From Sediminibacterium sp. (GTDB lineage: Bacteria > Bacteroidota > Bacteroidia > Chitinophagales > Chitinophagaceae): a stretch of 64,000 nt of DNA. Shown one piece after another: positions 1 through 9,420 of this stretch. The translations under genes and the position numbers were made by a program. Position 1 is the stretch's first letter, and the number at the start of each line of letters is the position of its first letter. The notes under the pieces were generated by a model that was not told the DNA's origin, searched no databases, and worked only from the letters and a program-made list of their open reading frames with translations. Location of the stretch: assembly GCF_030695065.1 (NCBI RefSeq), contig NZ_JAUYTR010000009.1, positions 1 through 64,000 on the forward strand, given 5' to 3'.

Positions 1-1019
<1,019 letters not shown>

Positions 1020-1058
1020 GATGACTTCCTTTAAGCAACTAATCCAGAACAAAATTTA

Positions 1059-1133
1059 TGGAGCCCATGATCGGAATTGAACCGATGACCTCACCCTTAC
1101 CAAGGGTGTGCTCTACCCCTGAGCTACATGGGC
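1059..1133 (-). tRNA. tRNA-Thr (GGT)
   Basis: Read on the minus strand. Acceptor GCCCATG pairs with CATGGGC, the anticodon loop centres on GGT, and a T-arm GTTCAAT-type loop and an encoded CCA (1059-1061) are present. The encoded CCA is normal for proteobacteria but not for most Bacteroidota tRNAs, which agrees with the foreign look of this end of the window. Confidence 0.95.
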
Positions 1134-1159
1134 GTCAAACCTGTGCCACTAACACTTAC

Positions 1160-1233
1160 TGGAGCGGGTGAAGGGAATCGAACCCTCGTCGTAAGTTTGG
1201 AAAACTTCTGCTCTACCATTGAGCTACACCCGC
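1160..1233 (-). tRNA. tRNA-Gly (TCC)
   Basis: Minus strand. Acceptor GCGGGTG pairs with CACCCGC. The anticodon loop TTTCCAA gives TCC, with GTTCGATTC in the T arm and encoded CCA at 1160-1162. It is part of the four-tRNA cluster upstream of tuf. Confidence 0.95.
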
Positions 1234-1314
1234 GTTCCGAAACAATGGACATAATGCCAAGAGCACCAAGACGAGCGTCCAACCCGTCTTCAATAATCTA
1301 CTACCACTAAAATC

Positions 1315-1399
<85 letters not shown>

Positions 1400-1493
1400 G
1401 AACGTAACCGCTAATTATGCCGGTGTTGCGCTTTCCTGTCAAACATATTTGCCGCGAATCGAATTGACTTCCGCCGCGGCATCCCGAAATCTC

Positions 1494-1569
1494 TGGTGCC
1501 GGCACCAAGAATCGAACTCGGGACCTTCTGATTACAAATCAGCTGCTCTACCAACTGAGCTACTTCGGC
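1494..1569 (-). tRNA. tRNA-Thr (TGT), apparently chimeric
   Basis: Minus strand, anticodon TGT in GATTTGTAATC. The 5' acceptor strand is GCCGAAG but the 3' strand is TGCCGGC, so positions 5 and 6 give A-C and A-G mismatches. The 5' half fits a Bacteroidota tRNA-Thr, whose partner strand would end in CTTCGGC. The 3' half, with encoded CCA, fits a betaproteobacterial tRNA-Thr starting GCCGGCG. The D-stem to anticodon region is shared by both and is the likely joining point. Sequence composition also changes across this gene: GC-rich to the left, AT-rich to the right. Confidence 0.85.
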
Positions 1570-1600
1570 AAACAAAGAACTTCCCTATTTTTTGGGATGG

Positions 1601-1631
1601 CAAAGGTAATGGAATTCTTTATTTGGCAAAA
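1601..1631 (-). promoter_or_regulatory. Bacteroidota-type promoter of the tRNA operon
   Basis: On the minus strand a TTTTG (-33 element, 1627-1631) lies 18 nt before TACCTTTG (1601-1608), which fits the Bacteroidota consensus TTTG / TAnnTTTG. It points at the tRNA-Thr 5' end at 1569. It shows that the right-hand side of the tRNA junction is native Bacteroidota sequence. Confidence 0.65.
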
Positions 1632-1720
1632 TTTTGAAATGATTTTTTTCAATGAAATTGATGAGAATTTATCAACAATAAAAAAAAACGCCTAAAATAC
1701 AGCGTTTACAAGGGTTCCAA

Positions 1721-1748
1721 ATAAAAAAGGCTCCCATTGGGAGCCTTT
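1721..1748 (-). terminator. Rho-independent terminator after hpf
   Basis: A perfect 10-bp stem AAAGGCTCCC / GGGAGCCTTT with a 3-nt loop is followed on the minus strand by TTTTTAT. It starts two bases past the hpf stop codon. Confidence 0.9.
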
Positions 1749-1750
1749 GA

Positions 1751-2050
1751 TTAGGCGGCTAATTTTTCTTTTTTGCGTTTAATTTGATTAATCAGTGCTT
1801 CTAGGGCACTTTCAAAGGACTCTTCAAAGGACTTAGAAGAAGCTTTTGTAAAGAATTCATGTTTGGGAACATGCACTTTAATTTCCGCTACTTTGTCTTT
1901 GATGTTGTGAACCACATTATCCAGTTTCAAGAAAACATCCACTTTAAGAATCTTGTCGTGAAACGTAGGCAACTTGGCCAATTTTTTGTTTACGAACTCA
2001 ACTAGTTTTTCATCTGCATCAAAGTGGACTGTTTGAATGTTAACGTTCAT
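1751..2050 (-). CDS. hpf: Ribosome hibernation promoting factor, HPF/RaiA family (short form)
   Basis: Small ribosome-binding protein of about 99 residues that stabilises inactive ribosomes in slow growth. The start MNVNIQTVHFDADEKL at 2050 matches the beta-alpha-beta fold start of the family; an ATG four codons upstream (2062) is possible. The protein stops after KRKKEKLAA, so it lacks the C-terminal dimerisation domain of long HPF. It lies downstream of rpsU and the xer recombinase on the same strand and ends at a strong terminator. This order is common in Bacteroidota, upstream of the tRNA-tuf cluster. Confidence 0.93.
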   Translation of the reverse strand: MNVNIQTVHFDADEKLVEFVNKKLAKLPTFHDKILKVDVFLKLDNVVHNIKDKVAEIKVHVPKHEFFTKASSKSFEESFESALEALINQIKRKKEKLAA

Positions 2051-2196
2051 GGTGTTAAACATTTAATCGGTGAAACAATTAATTAAAAAGAACTACTTGT
2101 TAAAGAAATATCAACTACTTCAACAAGACCATTAAGTTAATAATATTTAGGAGAAAAAACAACAATTAACTGCTTTTTTTGCCCCGATTTAACAGT

Positions 2197-3093
2197 CTAT
2201 GCTTTAGGATGGGCTTTTTTATACACTGCCTTTAATTGTTCAATAGAATTATGCGTATAAACCTGCGTGGCGGCCAAACTACTATGACCTAATAATTCTT
2301 TAACAGCGTTAATATCTGCCCCATTATTCATTAAATGAGTGGCAAAACTATGGCGCAATACATGTGGACTTTTCTTTTCAATGGTAGTGATTTCCTTTAA
2401 TCGAGCATTCACAAAACCATAGACAGATCTTGGCTGTAAAGGCATCCCTTTTTCAGTAATAAAAAATTGTGGTACAGACACCCATTCAACAGGCCGTTCA
2501 TTTTTATAGGCAACTAATTGTTCCATTAATGGAGAAGCAATAGGCAGAATTCGTTCTTTATTTCCCTTACCCAGCACTTTTAACTGACCATTAGCAGGAT
2601 CAATTTGAGATTGTTTCAAATGAATCAATTCACTCAAACGCATACCGGTACTGTAAAAGAGTAAAAGCACCAAACGCTCAGTTTTACCCTTCCAATCATC
2701 CGAAAAAGGCAAATAGGCAAATAATTGTTCCATGTCTTTTTTTTCTACATACACCGGCAAACGCTTGCTGGTTCTAGGCGAAACAATCGACCCCATCGGG
2801 CTTTGCTTGATGGCATCCGTTTTTAGACAGTATTTAAAAAAAGATTTAAGAGAAGATATTTTTCTATTAATCGTCCTAGAACTAATCTTGTCTTCTTTAA
2901 GTTCAGCTAACCAAGATCGAATAAAAGTTGCCGTTACTGCACTTAAAGATGGGGCATCAAACTGGCTAATTAAAAATTGCGCAAACTGCTCAAGATCGTT
3001 TTGATAGGCTATGATGGTATGCTCAGAATACCTTCTTTCAAACCTAAGATGGTTTAAAAATTCTTGCAATGGAGGGTATTGGTATATGGGCAT
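2197..3093 (-). CDS. xerC: Tyrosine recombinase XerC/XerD family
   Basis: Site-specific recombinase for resolving chromosome dimers at dif. The N-terminal SAM-like core-binding domain (residues ~1-90, FERRYSEHT) is followed by the catalytic domain. Catalytic residues visible are Arg in GMRLSEL, Lys in GKGNKER, His/Arg in HVLRHSFATH, His in LLGHSSLAATQ and the Tyr nucleophile in VYTHNS. About 298 residues from MPIYQYPPL at 3093; an ATG five codons upstream (3108) also exists. The gene follows rpsU by about 60 nt and precedes hpf, a conserved Bacteroidota order. XerC versus XerD cannot be decided from sequence alone. Confidence 0.93.
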   Translation of the reverse strand: MPIYQYPPLQEFLNHLRFERRYSEHTIIAYQNDLEQFAQFLISQFDAPSLSAVTATFIRSWLAELKEDKISSRTINRKISSLKSFFKYCLKTDAIKQSPMGSIVSPRTSKRLPVYVEKKDMEQLFAYLPFSDDWKGKTERLVLLLFYSTGMRLSELIHLKQSQIDPANGQLKVLGKGNKERILPIASPLMEQLVAYKNERPVEWVSVPQFFITEKGMPLQPRSVYGFVNARLKEITTIEKKSPHVLRHSFATHLMNNGADINAVKELLGHSSLAATQVYTHNSIEQLKAVYKKAHPKA

Positions 3094-3156
3094 AAAAAAA
3101 GTAGTCAAGACTACAACGAATCTAGACTACTTAATCGTATGATGAATGGGAAAAAA

Positions 3157-3354
3157 TTATCCCTCAATCTTTCCGCTGGCGATCTGCTGCTTGTAGATAG
3201 CTTTCAACACTTGACCACGACGTACAACAGACGGTTTGGTAAATGCTTGACGCTCTCTCAACTGTAACAAAGTCTTACTTTTCTCGAATTTCTTCTTGTA
3301 CTTTTTAAGTGCCTTGTCGATGTTTTCGCAGTCTTTAGAATCGATAATTAACAT
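3157..3354 (-). CDS. rpsU: 30S ribosomal protein bS21
   Basis: Sixty-five-residue basic protein (MLIIDSKDCENIDKALKKYK...), the usual length of bS21, which sits next to the 3' end of 16S rRNA. It is the only clearly native gene in the window with a textbook Shine-Dalgarno sequence (AGGAGGT, 10 nt before the ATG). In Bacteroidota most mRNAs lack such a site, and bS21 is thought to help hide the anti-Shine-Dalgarno. A strong site on rpsU itself therefore suggests autoregulation. First gene of the rpsU-xerC-hpf group. Confidence 0.96.
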   Translation of the reverse strand: MLIIDSKDCENIDKALKKYKKKFEKSKTLLQLRERQAFTKPSVVRRGQVLKAIYKQQIASGKIEG

Positions 3355-3363
3355 AGCTTATAT

Positions 3364-3420
3364 ACCTCCTCAGGTTATTTTTAGGCGGCGAAGATAAGCA
3401 GCCTAAATTAATTGACAAAA
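3364..3420 (-). promoter_or_regulatory. rpsU leader: Shine-Dalgarno, hairpin and promoter
   Basis: On the minus strand: TTTTG (3416-3420), 19 nt, then TATCTTCG (3389-3396, one mismatch to TAnnTTTG), then AGGAGGT (3364-3370). A perfect 7-bp inverted repeat TTTAGGC / GCCTAAA (3380-3386 and 3401-3407) encloses the -7 box. It could be a repressor site or an upstream leader hairpin; it has no U-run, so it is not a terminator. Confidence 0.6.
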
Positions 3421-3423
3421 TAA

Positions 3424-4017
3424 TTATGCATTTTTTAGTGCAATTGTTCTTTGCACATATTTACCCAATATATCAAACTCAATATTAACCCTATGCCCTA
3501 TTTTAACCTGGTGAATACCAGTATTTGCATAGGTATAGGGGATTATTGCCACCGTGAAAGCAGACTCACTCACATTAAAACAAGTTAGGCTAGTTCCATT
3601 TACTGCTACAGAACCTTTTTCTATGATTAAAGCAGCAAATGCAGGATCAAATTCGAATCGGTATTCCCAACTACCCGCTAAAATTACAGCTGCAATACAA
3701 ACGGCAGTGCAGTCTACATGTCCTTGAACAATATGACCATCTAAACGGCCATTCATTTGCATACATCTTTCCAGATTGATTTTTTTACCAATGCCCCATT
3801 CAGACAAGTTGGTCTTGCGAATGGTTTCTTCAATAGCAGTAACCTGGTATTGATTGCCATTGATTTGTTCCACTGTTAAGCAAACCCCATCATGAGCCAA
3901 ACTCTGGTCTACTTTTAATTCGGGAGCCATTGGTGCACTAATAGTATAAGTAATATTGGAGCCATTTTGTGTAACAGACTCTAATACCCCCAATTGTTCT
4001 ATAATTCCAGTAAACAT
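3424..4017 (-). CDS. ribE: Riboflavin synthase, alpha subunit
   Basis: Converts two 6,7-dimethyl-8-ribityllumazines to riboflavin and a pyrimidinedione. The start MFTGIIEQLG is the family signature. Two tandem lumazine-binding barrels are visible (residues ~1-95 and ~97-190), with the repeated SLAHDGVCLTV and SVAVNGTSLTC motifs. At 197 residues it has normal length. It lies 23 nt downstream of hscA on the same strand, so it may be co-transcribed. No FMN riboswitch is visible upstream. Confidence 0.95.
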   Translation of the reverse strand: MFTGIIEQLGVLESVTQNGSNITYTISAPMAPELKVDQSLAHDGVCLTVEQINGNQYQVTAIEETIRKTNLSEWGIGKKINLERCMQMNGRLDGHIVQGHVDCTAVCIAAVILAGSWEYRFEFDPAFAALIIEKGSVAVNGTSLTCFNVSESAFTVAIIPYTYANTGIHQVKIGHRVNIEFDILGKYVQRTIALKNA

Positions 4018-4040
4018 ATGATTACTTAAATAAGCTATTT

Positions 4041-5897
4041 TTAAATCTGTTTTCCTTTTAATGCCCCACTAACTGCCTGATCCATGGCTCTCTCTGCAAA
4101 TGGTCTGCTGATTTCGTTCAATTCTTCTATTTTGGTCTGAATCAAATTTTTATCGTTCATAGTTAACGCCATCTGTAAATTCTGCATCGCAGCCGCTGTA
4201 GTTATCATTTCTTCTTTGGTCAGCAATAAAGCATTCTTTGCAATAAACTTTTCAGTTACCGATAAAATTTGTTCCGCTTCTGTTCTGGCTTCAACCAATG
4301 CACGCGTAAGCATATCGTCTTTGGCATGGGTAATACTATCCATCAGCATTTGCTCTACTTCGGCATCTGTTAATCCATACTGAGGCTTCACTTCAATGCT
4401 TTGCTCTACCCCACTTCTCAACTCTTTTGCTGTAACCGACAAAATTCCGTCTGCATTAATTAAAAAGCTCACTTCAACCTTGGGCATACCCGCAGGCATG
4501 CCAGGAATCCCTTTAAAATTAAGTTCCGCCAATTTCCGATTGTGTTGAACCAAATCTCGCTCCCCCTGAAAAACCGAAATACGCATCGATCCTTGGCCAT
4601 CTACTTGTGTAGTATATTGTCTGGCCGCTCTGTTAGGAATTTTAGCATTCCTTGGAATCAATACGTCCATCAATCCTCCCATGGTCTCAATACCTAAACT
4701 AAGCGGTGTAATATCTAATAATAAAAAGTCTTTATTATTCCCCGCTAAAATATCCGCCTGAACTGCAGCTCCAATAGCCACTACTTCATCAGGATTTACA
4801 GAATCATTCACGGGTCTATTAAAATAAATACTCACTTTTTCTTTTACTAAGGGAACACGTGTGCTACCCCCAACCATAATTACAGCGTCAATATCCGTAA
4901 CCTGCAAACCTGCATCAGCTAAGGCTTTACGACAACAATCAATGGTTTTTATAACTAAAGGAAGCAAGCATTGTTCTAGTTCTGCTTTAGTTATTGCAAC
5001 AGTGTATCCACTCCAATCTGATTTAAATTCATCTGCATTACTCAAGGTTTTTTTAGCTTCTTCCGCTAATAAACGGAGCGATTGCAAAACAGCCTTATCA
5101 TTTTGCACTGCATTAAAAGGAACCCCAATTTGATTCAACCAAAACTCCATAATGGCTCTATCAAAATCGTCACCACCTAAATAAGTGTCTCCATTTGTAC
5201 TAAGAACTTCAAAAATTCCATTAGTAATTTTTAAAATAGATACATCAAATGTGCCTCCACCTAAATCGTATACAGCAATGGTTTTTTCTTCGTCTTTGTT
5301 TAACCCCAAACCATATGCTAAACTGGCAGCAGTAGGCTCGTTTACAATTCGGAGCACATCCAATCCTGCCAACTTACCAGCATCTCTGGTTGCTTGCCTT
5401 TGCGCATCATTAAAATAGGCTGGAACAGTTATCACCGCTTTTGTCACAGGTGTTTTCAAAATATGTTCGGCCCTTGATTTTAATTCTTTCAATATAAAAG
5501 AACTGAGTTCGATAGGTGAATAAAACCGATCTCCTATCTGCACTTTCACTAAACTATCGGTATCGTCGTCAATTACTTTGTAAGTGAAAAATCCTGCATT
5601 CTCCTTTACATCTTTATAACTTTTGCCCATCAATCGTTTGGCGCTGAAAATGGTATTGGATGGATCAGACTCTAAATACAATTTAGCTTGTTCACCTACT
5701 TCAGCATTACCCAAAGCATCAAAATGCACCACACTAGGAACCAAGCTACTACTATTAAATTCTCTCAAAGCCACAGGCTGCTTACTTTCTGGGTGGATGA
5801 TTGCCACTAAACTATTGGTAGTGCCTAAATCTATTCCCACTATAACTTCTGCCTGTTGTAAACTACCTGTTGCTATATTAATGCCAATTTTAGCCAT
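4041..5897 (-). CDS. hscA: Hsp70-family Fe-S assembly chaperone HscA
   Basis: ATP-dependent chaperone of Fe-S cluster transfer. Start chosen at [15 protein letters not shown] (5897), because the longer reading to 5924 would overlap the promoter box. The nucleotide-binding domain shows [59 protein letters not shown] and [11 protein letters not shown]. It is followed by the substrate-binding domain and a helical lid. About 618 residues, shorter than DnaK and matching HscA; the N-terminal NIATGSLQ extension before VGIDLGTT is also HscA-like. No iscU or hscB lies within this window. A general DnaK paralogue is a less likely alternative. Confidence 0.87.
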   Translation of the reverse strand: MAKIGINIATGSLQQAEVIVGIDLGTTNSLVAIIHPESKQPVALREFNSSSLVPSVVHFDALGNAEVGEQAKLYLESDPSNTIFSAKRLMGKSYKDVKENAGFFTYKVIDDDTDSLVKVQIGDRFYSPIELSSFILKELKSRAEHILKTPVTKAVITVPAYFNDAQRQATRDAGKLAGLDVLRIVNEPTAASLAYGLGLNKDEEKTIAVYDLGGGTFDVSILKITNGIFEVLSTNGDTYLGGDDFDRAIMEFWLNQIGVPFNAVQNDKAVLQSLRLLAEEAKKTLSNADEFKSDWSGYTVAITKAELEQCLLPLVIKTIDCCRKALADAGLQVTDIDAVIMVGGSTRVPLVKEKVSIYFNRPVNDSVNPDEVVAIGAAVQADILAGNNKDFLLLDITPLSLGIETMGGLMDVLIPRNAKIPNRAARQYTTQVDGQGSMRISVFQGERDLVQHNRKLAELNFKGIPGMPAGMPKVEVSFLINADGILSVTAKELRSGVEQSIEVKPQYGLTDAEVEQMLMDSITHAKDDMLTRALVEARTEAEQILSVTEKFIAKNALLLTKEEMITTAAAMQNLQMALTMNDKNLIQTKIEELNEISRPFAERAMDQAVSGALKGKQI

Positions 5898-5921
5898 AAT
5901 GTTCCTTTCAAAAATGAAATA

Positions 5922-5929
5922 CAAAAATA
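5922..5929 (-). promoter_or_regulatory. Putative -7 box of hscA
   Basis: TATTTTTG on the minus strand matches TAnnTTTG and lies 24 nt before the chosen hscA start. It supports the shorter start. Confidence 0.5.
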
Positions 5930-5970
5930 CTACAAATGGCCAGCGTAGTTGTTGCGATTTGCGAAATCAA

Positions 5971-6357
5971 TTAATGAGTTGGATCTTGAACAACGGTTGT
6001 TGAACTGGCAAAATCGTGCAAGGGACCCCCTAAAAAGGGACCAAAAAAAAGGTCAACAATGGTAAGCCTTATCATACTTCTTAGTAAAATCATAAACCAA
6101 GCAGCTCTCTTTCCATTTTTTGCAACTACCCTAGAATGAGTGAACCATTTCCCAGGTGTTTTTGCAAAAATCAATTCAAAAAAACTGTAATACCCAAACA
6201 TAGTTGGAAAAAAGAACCATCCAAAATGTAAAGGGGTATAGCGCCAATAAACAACATAAAAATTATACCACCTGAATAATAGCATTGCTAAAATGGTCAA
6301 CAAAATAGTGTCAATAAAAAAATTCAATGCACGTGTACCGTCGCCAACTTTTAACAT
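5971..6357 (-). CDS. RDD family membrane protein
   Basis: Membrane protein of unknown substrate with the RDD architecture. [15 protein letters not shown] opens the first membrane segment, followed by two further hydrophobic segments and [15 protein letters not shown], the typical RDD loop. Start chosen at MLKVGDGT (6357), about 128 residues, because a TAAATTTG box sits just upstream and the longer readings (6366, 6417, 6498) run into that box or the divergent tyrS promoter. Divergent from tyrS. Some RDD proteins are linked to cation transport, but nothing here shows a function. Confidence 0.8.
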   Translation of the reverse strand: MLKVGDGTRALNFFIDTILLTILAMLLFRWYNFYVVYWRYTPLHFGWFFFPTMFGYYSFFELIFAKTPGKWFTHSRVVAKNGKRAAWFMILLRSMIRLTIVDLFFGPFLGGPLHDFASSTTVVQDPTH

Positions 6358-6375
6358 AAATACCATTTTACCCAA

Positions 6376-6383
6376 CAAATTTA
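6376..6383 (-). promoter_or_regulatory. Putative -7 box of the RDD gene
   Basis: TAAATTTG on the minus strand, 18 nt before the chosen start. It lies back to back with the tyrS promoter; the two regions overlap. Confidence 0.45.
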
Positions 6384-6388
6384 AGGCA

Positions 6389-6420
6389 TTGATTCCATGC
6401 GGGTATCTTTTGTACATTTG
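6389..6420 (+). promoter_or_regulatory. Putative tyrS promoter
   Basis: TTG (6389-6391), a 21-nt spacer, then TACATTTG (6413-6420), matching TAnnTTTG. It lies 19 nt before the tyrS ATG. Confidence 0.55.
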
Positions 6421-6439
6421 CGACTCAAATTTGAATGCA

Positions 6440-7723
6440 ATGAATTTAGTTGAGGAATTACGTTGGAGGGGAATGCTCCAAGATATCATGCCAGGCACAG
6501 AGGAATTATTAAATAAAGAAATGGTGTCTGGCTATATTGGCTTCGACCCCACATCAGACAGTTTACATATTGGAAGCCTGGTTCCCATTTTATTATTGGT
6601 TCATTTACAAAAAGCAGGGCACAAGCCATACGCATTAGTAGGTGGAGCAACAGGCATGATTGGAGACCCTAGCTTTAAAAGTGAAGAGCGAAACTTATTG
6701 AGTGAAGAAACTTTACAACACAATTTAGCGGGCATCAAAAAACAATTGAGTAAATTCTTAGACTTTACCGGAGAAGCTCCTAATAAGGCCGAAATGGTTA
6801 ACAACTATGACTGGTTTAAAGATTTTAGTTTTTTACACTTTATTAGAGATGTAGGCAAGCATATTACAGTGAACTACATGATGAGTAAAGACAGTGTGAG
6901 AAAAAGATTGGATGGGAATACCGGAATGAGTTTTACGGAGTTTACCTACCAATTAATTCAGGGTTATGATTTCTACTGGCTGTACCAAAACAAAAATTGC
7001 AAGTTGCAAATGGGTGGAAGTGACCAATGGGGAAATATTGTAACCGGCACAGAAATTATCAGAAGAAAGGCAGGCGGAGAAGCATTTGCCTTTACCTGTC
7101 CATTGCTTACAAAAGCTGATGGTGGCAAGTTCGGGAAAACAGAAAGAGGAAATGTTTGGTTGGATCCAGAGAAAACATCGCCTTATCAGTTTTATCAATT
7201 CTGGTTAAATGCCAGTGATGAAGACGCCACCAAATGGATTAAAATTTTTACGCTATTGCCTAAAGAACAAATAGACCAATTAATTGCAGAGCATACAACT
7301 GCACCGCATGCAAGAGCATTACAGAAAAAACTAGCAGAAGAAATTACTTGTTTTGTGCATAGCAAAGAAGATTATGAATTTGCAGTAAAAGCGTCAGACA
7401 TTTTATTTGGAAATGCTTCTACTGAATTATTGACTTCATTGAATGAAAAACAATTATTGCAAGTAATGGAAGGGGTTCCTACTGCAGAAATATCCCGTGC
7501 TCAAATAAACGAAGGTTACGATTTGATTAATTTATTGGCAGACGCAGGAATAACTCCGAGCAAAGGTGAAGCAAAAAAATTGTTAGCAGCTGGAGGTGTA
7601 GCCATTAATAAAGAAAAATTGACTGCAGACAAAACAAAGGTAACTGCCCAAGACTTATTACAAGACAAATATATTTTAGTGCAAAAAGGAAAGAAAAACT
7701 ATTTCTTATTAAAAGTTATTTAA
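6440..7723 (+). CDS. tyrS: Tyrosyl-tRNA synthetase
   Basis: Charges tRNA-Tyr. Start at [13 protein letters not shown] (6440); an open reading extends upstream but has no family similarity and crosses the promoter. Class I Rossmann fold with a HIGH motif in [10 protein letters not shown], the tyrosine-site residues GGSDQWGN, and a KMSKS equivalent [13 protein letters not shown]-terminal S4 RNA-binding domain follows ([18 protein letters not shown]). At 427 residues it has normal length. Its 3' end overlaps the convergent GDSL gene by 8 bp. Confidence 0.97.
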   Translation: MNLVEELRWRGMLQDIMPGTEELLNKEMVSGYIGFDPTSDSLHIGSLVPILLLVHLQKAGHKPYALVGGATGMIGDPSFKSEERNLLSEETLQHNLAGIKKQLSKFLDFTGEAPNKAEMVNNYDWFKDFSFLHFIRDVGKHITVNYMMSKDSVRKRLDGNTGMSFTEFTYQLIQGYDFYWLYQNKNCKLQMGGSDQWGNIVTGTEIIRRKAGGEAFAFTCPLLTKADGGKFGKTERGNVWLDPEKTSPYQFYQFWLNASDEDATKWIKIFTLLPKEQIDQLIAEHTTAPHARALQKKLAEEITCFVHSKEDYEFAVKASDILFGNASTELLTSLNEKQLLQVMEGVPTAEISRAQINEGYDLINLLADAGITPSKGEAKKLLAAGGVAINKEKLTADKTKVTAQDLLQDKYILVQKGKKNYFLLKVI

Positions 7724-8393
7724 GGTCTTTTAGTATTTTCCACATAGACGCTGCAACAAACTGATTGCCCTTAGCATTTAAATGCACACGGTCTGAAGTC
7801 AACAACCCTTTCTCTTCATTGGAAGGGTTGTTTGCTATTAGATAGTTTTGAAAATCGGTTCTTAAATCTACACAAGGCAATTCATTCGTTTTAGCATAGT
7901 AGCGCAACCAATTACTGTACATATTTAATTCCCCATCTTGCTCATTTGAATTATCCTTTCTTTCCCCTATTACAGATGGAGTACATATCATTACTTTAAT
8001 ATTTGCAGCTTGAAGTTTTTTTACAATCACATTATAGAACTCGCCAAATTTTACATAATCCGTTCCTGTACCTGCTAAGCGCTTATGCCAAATATCGTTA
8101 ATCCCAACATAAATCACTACAATATCTGGATGCTTACTCAATACATCTTTTTCTAAACGAAGGTATAAATCTGTCACTTTATTACCGCTGATTCCAGCAC
8201 CCACCAATTCAAATTCTTCGGATTTATTTTCTGCTTTAATTAAGTCTTCCATTAAACGAATATACCCGCCGTTACCTGCTCCCATTTGAGTTATGGAATC
8301 TCCAAAAAAAATGACTTTCTTCTTTTTATTCAATGTGAATCCCATTAATATAATTGAAGTAATAAACAGCGATAAAGTAATCCATTTTTTCAT
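7716..8393 (-). CDS. SGNH/GDSL-family hydrolase, secreted
   Basis: Probable periplasmic esterase or carbohydrate esterase of about 225 residues from [10 protein letters not shown] (8393), which begins a signal peptide. Catalytic blocks: Ser in [10 protein letters not shown] (block I), Gly in GAGISGNKV (block II), Asn in VGINDIWH (block III), and Asp-His in [10 protein letters not shown] (block V). The substrate cannot be read from sequence; related proteins deacetylate or deacylate sugars and lipids. It lies 42 nt downstream of cphB on the same strand, but no functional link to cyanophycin is evident. Confidence 0.88.
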   Translation of the reverse strand: MKKWITLSLFITSIILMGFTLNKKKKVIFFGDSITQMGAGNGGYIRLMEDLIKAENKSEEFELVGAGISGNKVTDLYLRLEKDVLSKHPDIVVIYVGINDIWHKRLAGTGTDYVKFGEFYNVIVKKLQAANIKVMICTPSVIGERKDNSNEQDGELNMYSNWLRYYAKTNELPCVDLRTDFQNYLIANNPSNEEKGLLTSDRVHLNAKGNQFVAASMWKILKDLK

Positions 8394-8435
8394 GGTGATA
8401 ATTTTGTACAATTTAATTGAACTGTGCGGAACCTA

Positions 8436-9326
8436 CTAATAAATATCAGTCATTACAGGAGTGGTATGTTCTCCCATCAATTCTACAAAAGTTCTTTCTT
8501 TTACTTTAAACCCATTCCCTTTTGCACAAAAATGAACATGTAAATTTTCTATACTCAACGGATTACCCTCAGGAATATCGGCTAAGTTGCTGTGTTTAAC
8601 ATCATGGCCATCCACTATAATCACTGGACCACTTCCAATCGCTTCCATATTGTTTCCTTGGGTAATTAGCATCCCTGTGTCTTCACCCAATCCAATACCG
8701 ATACAGGAAGGATTAGCAGACACTGCTTGAGCCAATCTTGCAAATCGACCTCTTTTTTCAAAATGTGAATCAAAAATTACCCCATCCATAAAACCCAATC
8801 CGGTCGTGATTTTCACTTCCCCTTTTAAATGCGCACGAGTGGCATTACCTTCATAAATCATGGTACTACTCATAGCCATAGCACCCGCGGAAGTACCTGC
8901 TATTACAAAATTTTCTTTCAAATATCTTTCCTGAATAATGTCTAAAAACCGAGTCCCGCCAAAAATGGTCGTTAATCTCAATTGATTGCCCCCACTAAAC
9001 ATCACACAATTGCATTGTTGAATGCGTTCTATGTATTCTGGCTTTTGAGCATCTTCCCTATTTCTAATGTGAATGATATGCACATTGGTACATCCAATTT
9101 TACCAAAAGCATCCAAGTAATTTTCGCCGACTTCGTAAGGAATGGTAGAAGCCGTAGTGACTACCTCTATATTGGCGTCTGATCCCCCAGCTTCTGCTAC
9201 AATTCTTCTTAATATGCCTAATTCAAAAAAATTAAGATTGTTTCTGAAAATTGCCCCTTTCTCTAAATCTGACCCTTTATCTTCTGCGCCACCGATGGCG
9301 ATTAATTTACCTTTTGGAATTTGCAT
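8436..9326 (-). CDS. cphB: Cyanophycinase
   Basis: Serine exopeptidase that cleaves cyanophycin into beta-Asp-Arg dipeptides. The start MQIPKGKLIAIGGAEDKG is typical. The nucleophile Ser is in IAGTSAGAMAMS, and ELGILRRIVAEAGG, MFSGGNQLRLT and GIGLGEDTG are family stretches. At 296 residues it has family length and no signal peptide, so it is the intracellular form. Divergent from cphA, which makes the polymer, so this locus controls storage and release of nitrogen, carbon and energy. Any dipeptidase finishing the breakdown would lie elsewhere. Confidence 0.93.
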   Translation of the reverse strand: MQIPKGKLIAIGGAEDKGSDLEKGAIFRNNLNFFELGILRRIVAEAGGSDANIEVVTTASTIPYEVGENYLDAFGKIGCTNVHIIHIRNREDAQKPEYIERIQQCNCVMFSGGNQLRLTTIFGGTRFLDIIQERYLKENFVIAGTSAGAMAMSSTMIYEGNATRAHLKGEVKITTGLGFMDGVIFDSHFEKRGRFARLAQAVSANPSCIGIGLGEDTGMLITQGNNMEAIGSGPVIIVDGHDVKHSNLADIPEGNPLSIENLHVHFCAKGNGFKVKERTFVELMGEHTTPVMTDIY

Positions 9327-9346
9327 GCTTTACTATTATCGTTCAA

Positions 9347-9354
9347 CAAAAATA
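9347..9354 (-). promoter_or_regulatory. Putative -7 box of cphB
   Basis: TATTTTTG on the minus strand, 20 nt upstream of the cphB ATG, matches TAnnTTTG. No equally clear box was found for the divergent cphA. Confidence 0.45.
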
Positions 9355-9420
9355 AGCGTTTTGATTTCCCCCAGCATATACAAAAATTCAATATATTCAA
9401 TGTTCCCCAAATAATGGTAT

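Noticed and set aside
2197..3093. Tyrosine recombinase as a phage or island integrase
   Set aside because: It lies in the conserved rpsU-hpf setting and looks like the housekeeping XerC/D; no attachment sites or phage genes are near.
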